NCBI GenBank assembly: GCA_022791815.1
Contig: JAAVZU010000042.1
Coordinates: 62,001 to 126,000 of the forward strand
Source: Lachnospiraceae bacterium
Lineage (GTDB): Bacteria > Bacillota > Clostridia > Lachnospirales > Lachnospiraceae
Direction of reading: 5' to 3'
Length of the DNA stretch: 64,000 bases
Shown: one piece after another, positions 61,907 to 64,000 of the stretch
Layout: the number at the start of each line of letters is the position of its first letter
Numbering within the stretch: position 1 is the stretch's first letter
Notes under the pieces: generated by a model
What the model saw: the letters and a program-made list of their open reading frames with translations, nothing else
The model's database searches: none
Told to the model about the DNA's origin: nothing
Program-made: the position numbers and the translations under genes

Positions 61907-63109
61907 TTATCTTCTATACAAATATTCTCCGCTGCATTTTGGTACTGCAACTCTTAAATCTGCATTCTTTTTCTTTACTTTATTCTTAGGAATAGTTACA
62001 GTAATGGTCTTGTTACTTCCTGAGTAAATAAATATACTCTTCTTTCCAATTTTCTGACTTCCAATAACAGCTCCATTCTTATCCCGCACAGTAATGTTAA
62101 AATTCCTTAATTCTTCTATATTATATGTAGAATTGTTAACAATCTGAATCTTACATACTAGCTGGCCTTTCTTATTATAAGAAATCTTTGTTGTATTAAA
62201 CCATCCACCATATCCAACTTGACTGTTACTAACAGAAGAAGCACTGTATTCATTCTTCTTTACTGTAACATTACAAGTCAATTTACATCCATCTACACTT
62301 GCTGTAATTGTTGCTTTTCCTGCTTTCTTTGCAGTTACTACACCTTTGCTTGATACAGTTGCTACAGACTTCTTGTTTGTCTTCCAAGTAACCTTACCTG
62401 CTTTGCCAGTTACCTTCAATGTTCTCTTCTGTCCTGCTGTAATAGTAAATGCCTTTGTACTAATAACTGGTTTCTTTACTGTTACATCACAAGTTAATGT
62501 TACACTGCCTACCTTTGCAGTAATTGTTGCTTTTCCAGCTTTCTTTGCAGTTACTTTACCATTACTGTTTACAGTTGCCACAGAAGTATTATTAGAAGAC
62601 CATTGTACAGTTTCTGTAGTTCCTGTAACAGCTAAAGTCTTTGACTGACCTGCTGAAAGAGAAACGGAAGTAGCACTTAAGCTAATAGAATCTTCTAACC
62701 ATCCAAATGCCATATAATTTCCTGCATTTGGGGATGAAATCTTAACTTGATAGCTTCCCGCTGGCAAACCCTTTAAACAAAGAGAATCCCAATAAAGGGA
62801 AGGATACTCCTGATCCTGTCGCCAATCACTACTACTAATTTTACCATCTGAATAACTACCATCTTTTAGTGATGTAATTACCACATCAACAGAAACACTA
62901 GGATCAACAACATCAATTTCAACCCAGAAATCTTTTGTTGCTGTAGTAGTAAAAGTATAAACATCTCCCGTACTACTAAGTGTTCCCTCCTTTTCCACAA
63001 AAACATCTTGTTGCTCTGCTGCTTGCACTGTCATAGTACTTAGTGAACATGTTACACATACCACCATAACCAGACAAAATGCTAAAACTTTGTTGATAAA
63101 CTTCTTCAT
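61907..63109 (-). CDS. Secreted protein with two Big2 domains
   Basis: A 400-aa exported protein with a signal peptide at about 1-30 (ending Val-Gln-Ala-Ala). It continues with a beta domain (about 35-135) similar to pre-peptidase C-terminal folds (GSYQVKISSPNAGNYMAFGW). Two Big2 domains follow at about 140-212 and 213-285 (SVATVNSNGKVTAKKAGKATITA and its near copy). A C-terminal beta domain (about 300-400) has KISYNKKGQLVCKI and a basic end. It is probably surface attached through the Lys-rich domains, as with the Big2 ends of the giant protease. AAAGGAAG precedes the ATG. No enzyme motif is present. Confidence 0.85.
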   Translation of the reverse strand: MKKFINKVLAFCLVMVVCVTCSLSTMTVQAAEQQDVFVEKEGTLSSTGDVYTFTTTATKDFWVEIDVVDPSVSVDVVITSLKDGSYSDGKISSSDWRQDQEYPSLYWDSLCLKGLPAGSYQVKISSPNAGNYMAFGWLEDSISLSATSVSLSAGQSKTLAVTGTTETVQWSSNNTSVATVNSNGKVTAKKAGKATITAKVGSVTLTCDVTVKKPVISTKAFTITAGQKRTLKVTGKAGKVTWKTNKKSVATVSSKGVVTAKKAGKATITASVDGCKLTCNVTVKKNEYSASSVSNSQVGYGGWFNTTKISYNKKGQLVCKIQIVNNSTYNIEELRNFNITVRDKNGAVIGSQKIGKKSIFIYSGSNKTITVTIPKNKVKKKNADLRVAVPKCSGEYLYRR

Positions 63110-63370
63110 TGTTTTTACTTCCTTTCTGTACCTTTCTTTCTATAATAAATAATTATCTATTACTTTTTTATTGTAACATAGATTATTTTTTCTTACAATA
63201 ATATTTTTCATTTTTGTGTAATAATTAATAACTATTCAGATATACAAAAATTTATGTAAAAAATGCATAGTATTTATCTCTATTAGAAATTTTCCAAAAG
63301 AAAACTTTTGTATATTTTAAATAAAATAAAGGTGTATTTTTACAATTTTCTATTTTTTTGACACCAAAAT

Positions 63371-63416
63371 AAAAAACAATATACAAAATAATTTTCAATT
63401 ATGTATATTGTTTTTT
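63371..63416. terminator. Terminator of cysK
   Basis: A 15-bp perfect stem AAAAAACAATATACA/TGTATATTGTTTTTT with a 16-base loop, T-rich on both sides, about 60 bases after the cysK stop. The rest of 63110-63370 is AT-rich with no gene seen. Confidence 0.75.
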
Positions 63417-63472
63417 TTAATATTAAATAACCATTCTTATCTATATAATATTATAAGAATAAATGTTAGTGA

Positions 63473-64000
63473 TTATTCTTTAAATAATGGAGTAGAATAA
63501 TAACGGTCCCCACTATCTGGAAGTAATGCTACAATTGTCTTTCCTTTATTTTCTGGTCTCTTTGCCAATTCAATTGCAGCTTTAAGAGCCGCACCTGATG
63601 AAATTCCAACTAAAACCCCTTCTTTCTTTGCAAGAAATTTTGCAGCTTCAAACGCTTCTTCATTCTCTATAGTTATAATTTCATCATATATCCCAGTATT
63701 AAGTACTGAAGGAACAAATCCAGCACCAATTCCCTGAATTCCATGTTTTCCAGACTGACCACCAGAAAGAACAGGAGAAGCAGCTGGTTCCATGGCCACA
63801 ATTTTAATATCTTTTTTCTTCTCTCTTAAATATTCACCAACTCCTGTAAGAGTTCCTCCAGTTCCTACACCAGCTACAAAAATATCTACATTTCCATCTG
63901 TATCTTCCCAAATTTCTGGTCCAGTTGTCTTCTTATGCATAGCAGGATTCGCTGGATTATCAAATTGTCCAGGAATAAAACTATTGGGAATCTCTTTTGC
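63473..64000 (-). CDS. cysK: Cysteine synthase A (partial, runs off the window)
   Basis: The last 175 codons of a PLP-dependent O-acetylserine sulfhydrylase. The part visible begins with a segment reading [13 protein letters not shown], the substrate loop of CysK. It continues with [18 protein letters not shown] (phosphate-binding loop of the cofactor), the [17 protein letters not shown] region, [12 protein letters not shown] and [15 protein letters not shown] at the end, all characteristic. The N-terminus with the PLP lysine lies outside the window. With metY it gives the cell two sulfide-fixing enzymes. Confidence 0.95.
   Translation of the reverse strand, partial: AKEIPNSFIPGQFDNPANPAMHKKTTGPEIWEDTDGNVDIFVAGVGTGGTLTGVGEYLREKKKDIKIVAMEPAASPVLSGGQSGKHGIQGIGAGFVPSVLNTGIYDEIITIENEEAFEAAKFLAKKEGVLVGISSGAALKAAIELAKRPENKGKTIVALLPDSGDRYYSTPLFKE

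Noticed and set aside
1-64000. tRNA or rRNA genes
   Set aside because: No cloverleaf with a GTTCGA-type arm or rRNA-like conserved stretch was recognised by eye; a covariance search would be needed to exclude them.

Overview
The window looks like a chromosomal segment of a low-GC Firmicute, most likely a gut-type Lachnospiraceae (Clostridia cluster XIVa). This is inferred from strongly AT-rich DNA, AGGAGG-type ribosome binding sites, a DnaD-like/DnaC-like replication pair, large secreted starch enzymes with Big2-type domains, an agr/LytTR regulatory locus and a YtrA-type GntR/ABC cassette. No tRNA, rRNA, CRISPR array, prophage or complete insertion sequence was seen. Both window ends cut genes: a DnaD-like tail at the left and cysK at the right.

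Layout. 0-9 kb: end of a DnaD-like gene, DnaC-like helicase loader, PRPP synthetase (prs), a small conserved protein, an EIIC-like membrane protein, an XRE/DUF2975 pair, a secreted DUF1002 protein and a zinc-dependent phospholipase C-like protein. 9-12 kb: a tightly coupled P-loop NTPase and TPR-repeat cassette. 12-17 kb: a minus-strand run of metY, ilvB, ilvN and a DUF389 membrane protein. 17.5-22.7 kb: a split agr quorum-sensing locus, with agrC-agrA-agrB on the minus strand. A divergent plus-strand unit begins with a 51-aa AgrD-like propeptide and continues with a small secreted protein, a membrane-anchored trigger-factor-like protein and a VanZ-like protein. 23-29.6 kb: HD-GYP protein, chemoreceptor, starch-binding protein, and a LytTR regulator broken by an in-frame TGA. 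29.8-37 kb: three small exported or membrane proteins, LD-carboxypeptidase, thrC, a SleB-type hydrolase and an AP2/HNH-like protein. 37-43.6 kb: a MoxR/DUF58/VWA/VWA operon. 44-53 kb: a giant pullulanase and a giant subtilisin-like protease. 53.4-56.4 kb: a GntR-controlled ABC-type cassette. 56.6-64 kb: zinc-binding lipoprotein, another lipoprotein, YihY protein, SpoIID-like protein, Big2 protein and cysK.

Two things stand out. The first is the split agr system. AgrB has the His77/Cys84 pair. The previously unlisted AgrD-like peptide carries a Cys-Arg-Gly-Tyr-Met core followed by an acidic/VP tail. Two 8-bp direct repeats 21 bp apart sit between two divergent promoters, as expected for a LytTR-type activator. 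A strong terminator after the first secreted protein gene suggests a short, abundant agr-controlled transcript.

The second is a family of small structured intergenic elements that share GTAACTGTTCAG-type ends. At least a dozen full, partial or solo copies occur in at least three internal types. One copy lies between prs and its terminator and is flanked by an exact 8-bp direct repeat. Others end exactly at, or supply, the stop codon of a neighbouring gene. They behave like non-autonomous mobile elements, and no transposase for them is present here.

Limits: all functional names come from recognised motifs read by eye, with no database search. Starts were chosen from ribosome binding sites. 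Promoters are consensus matches only.
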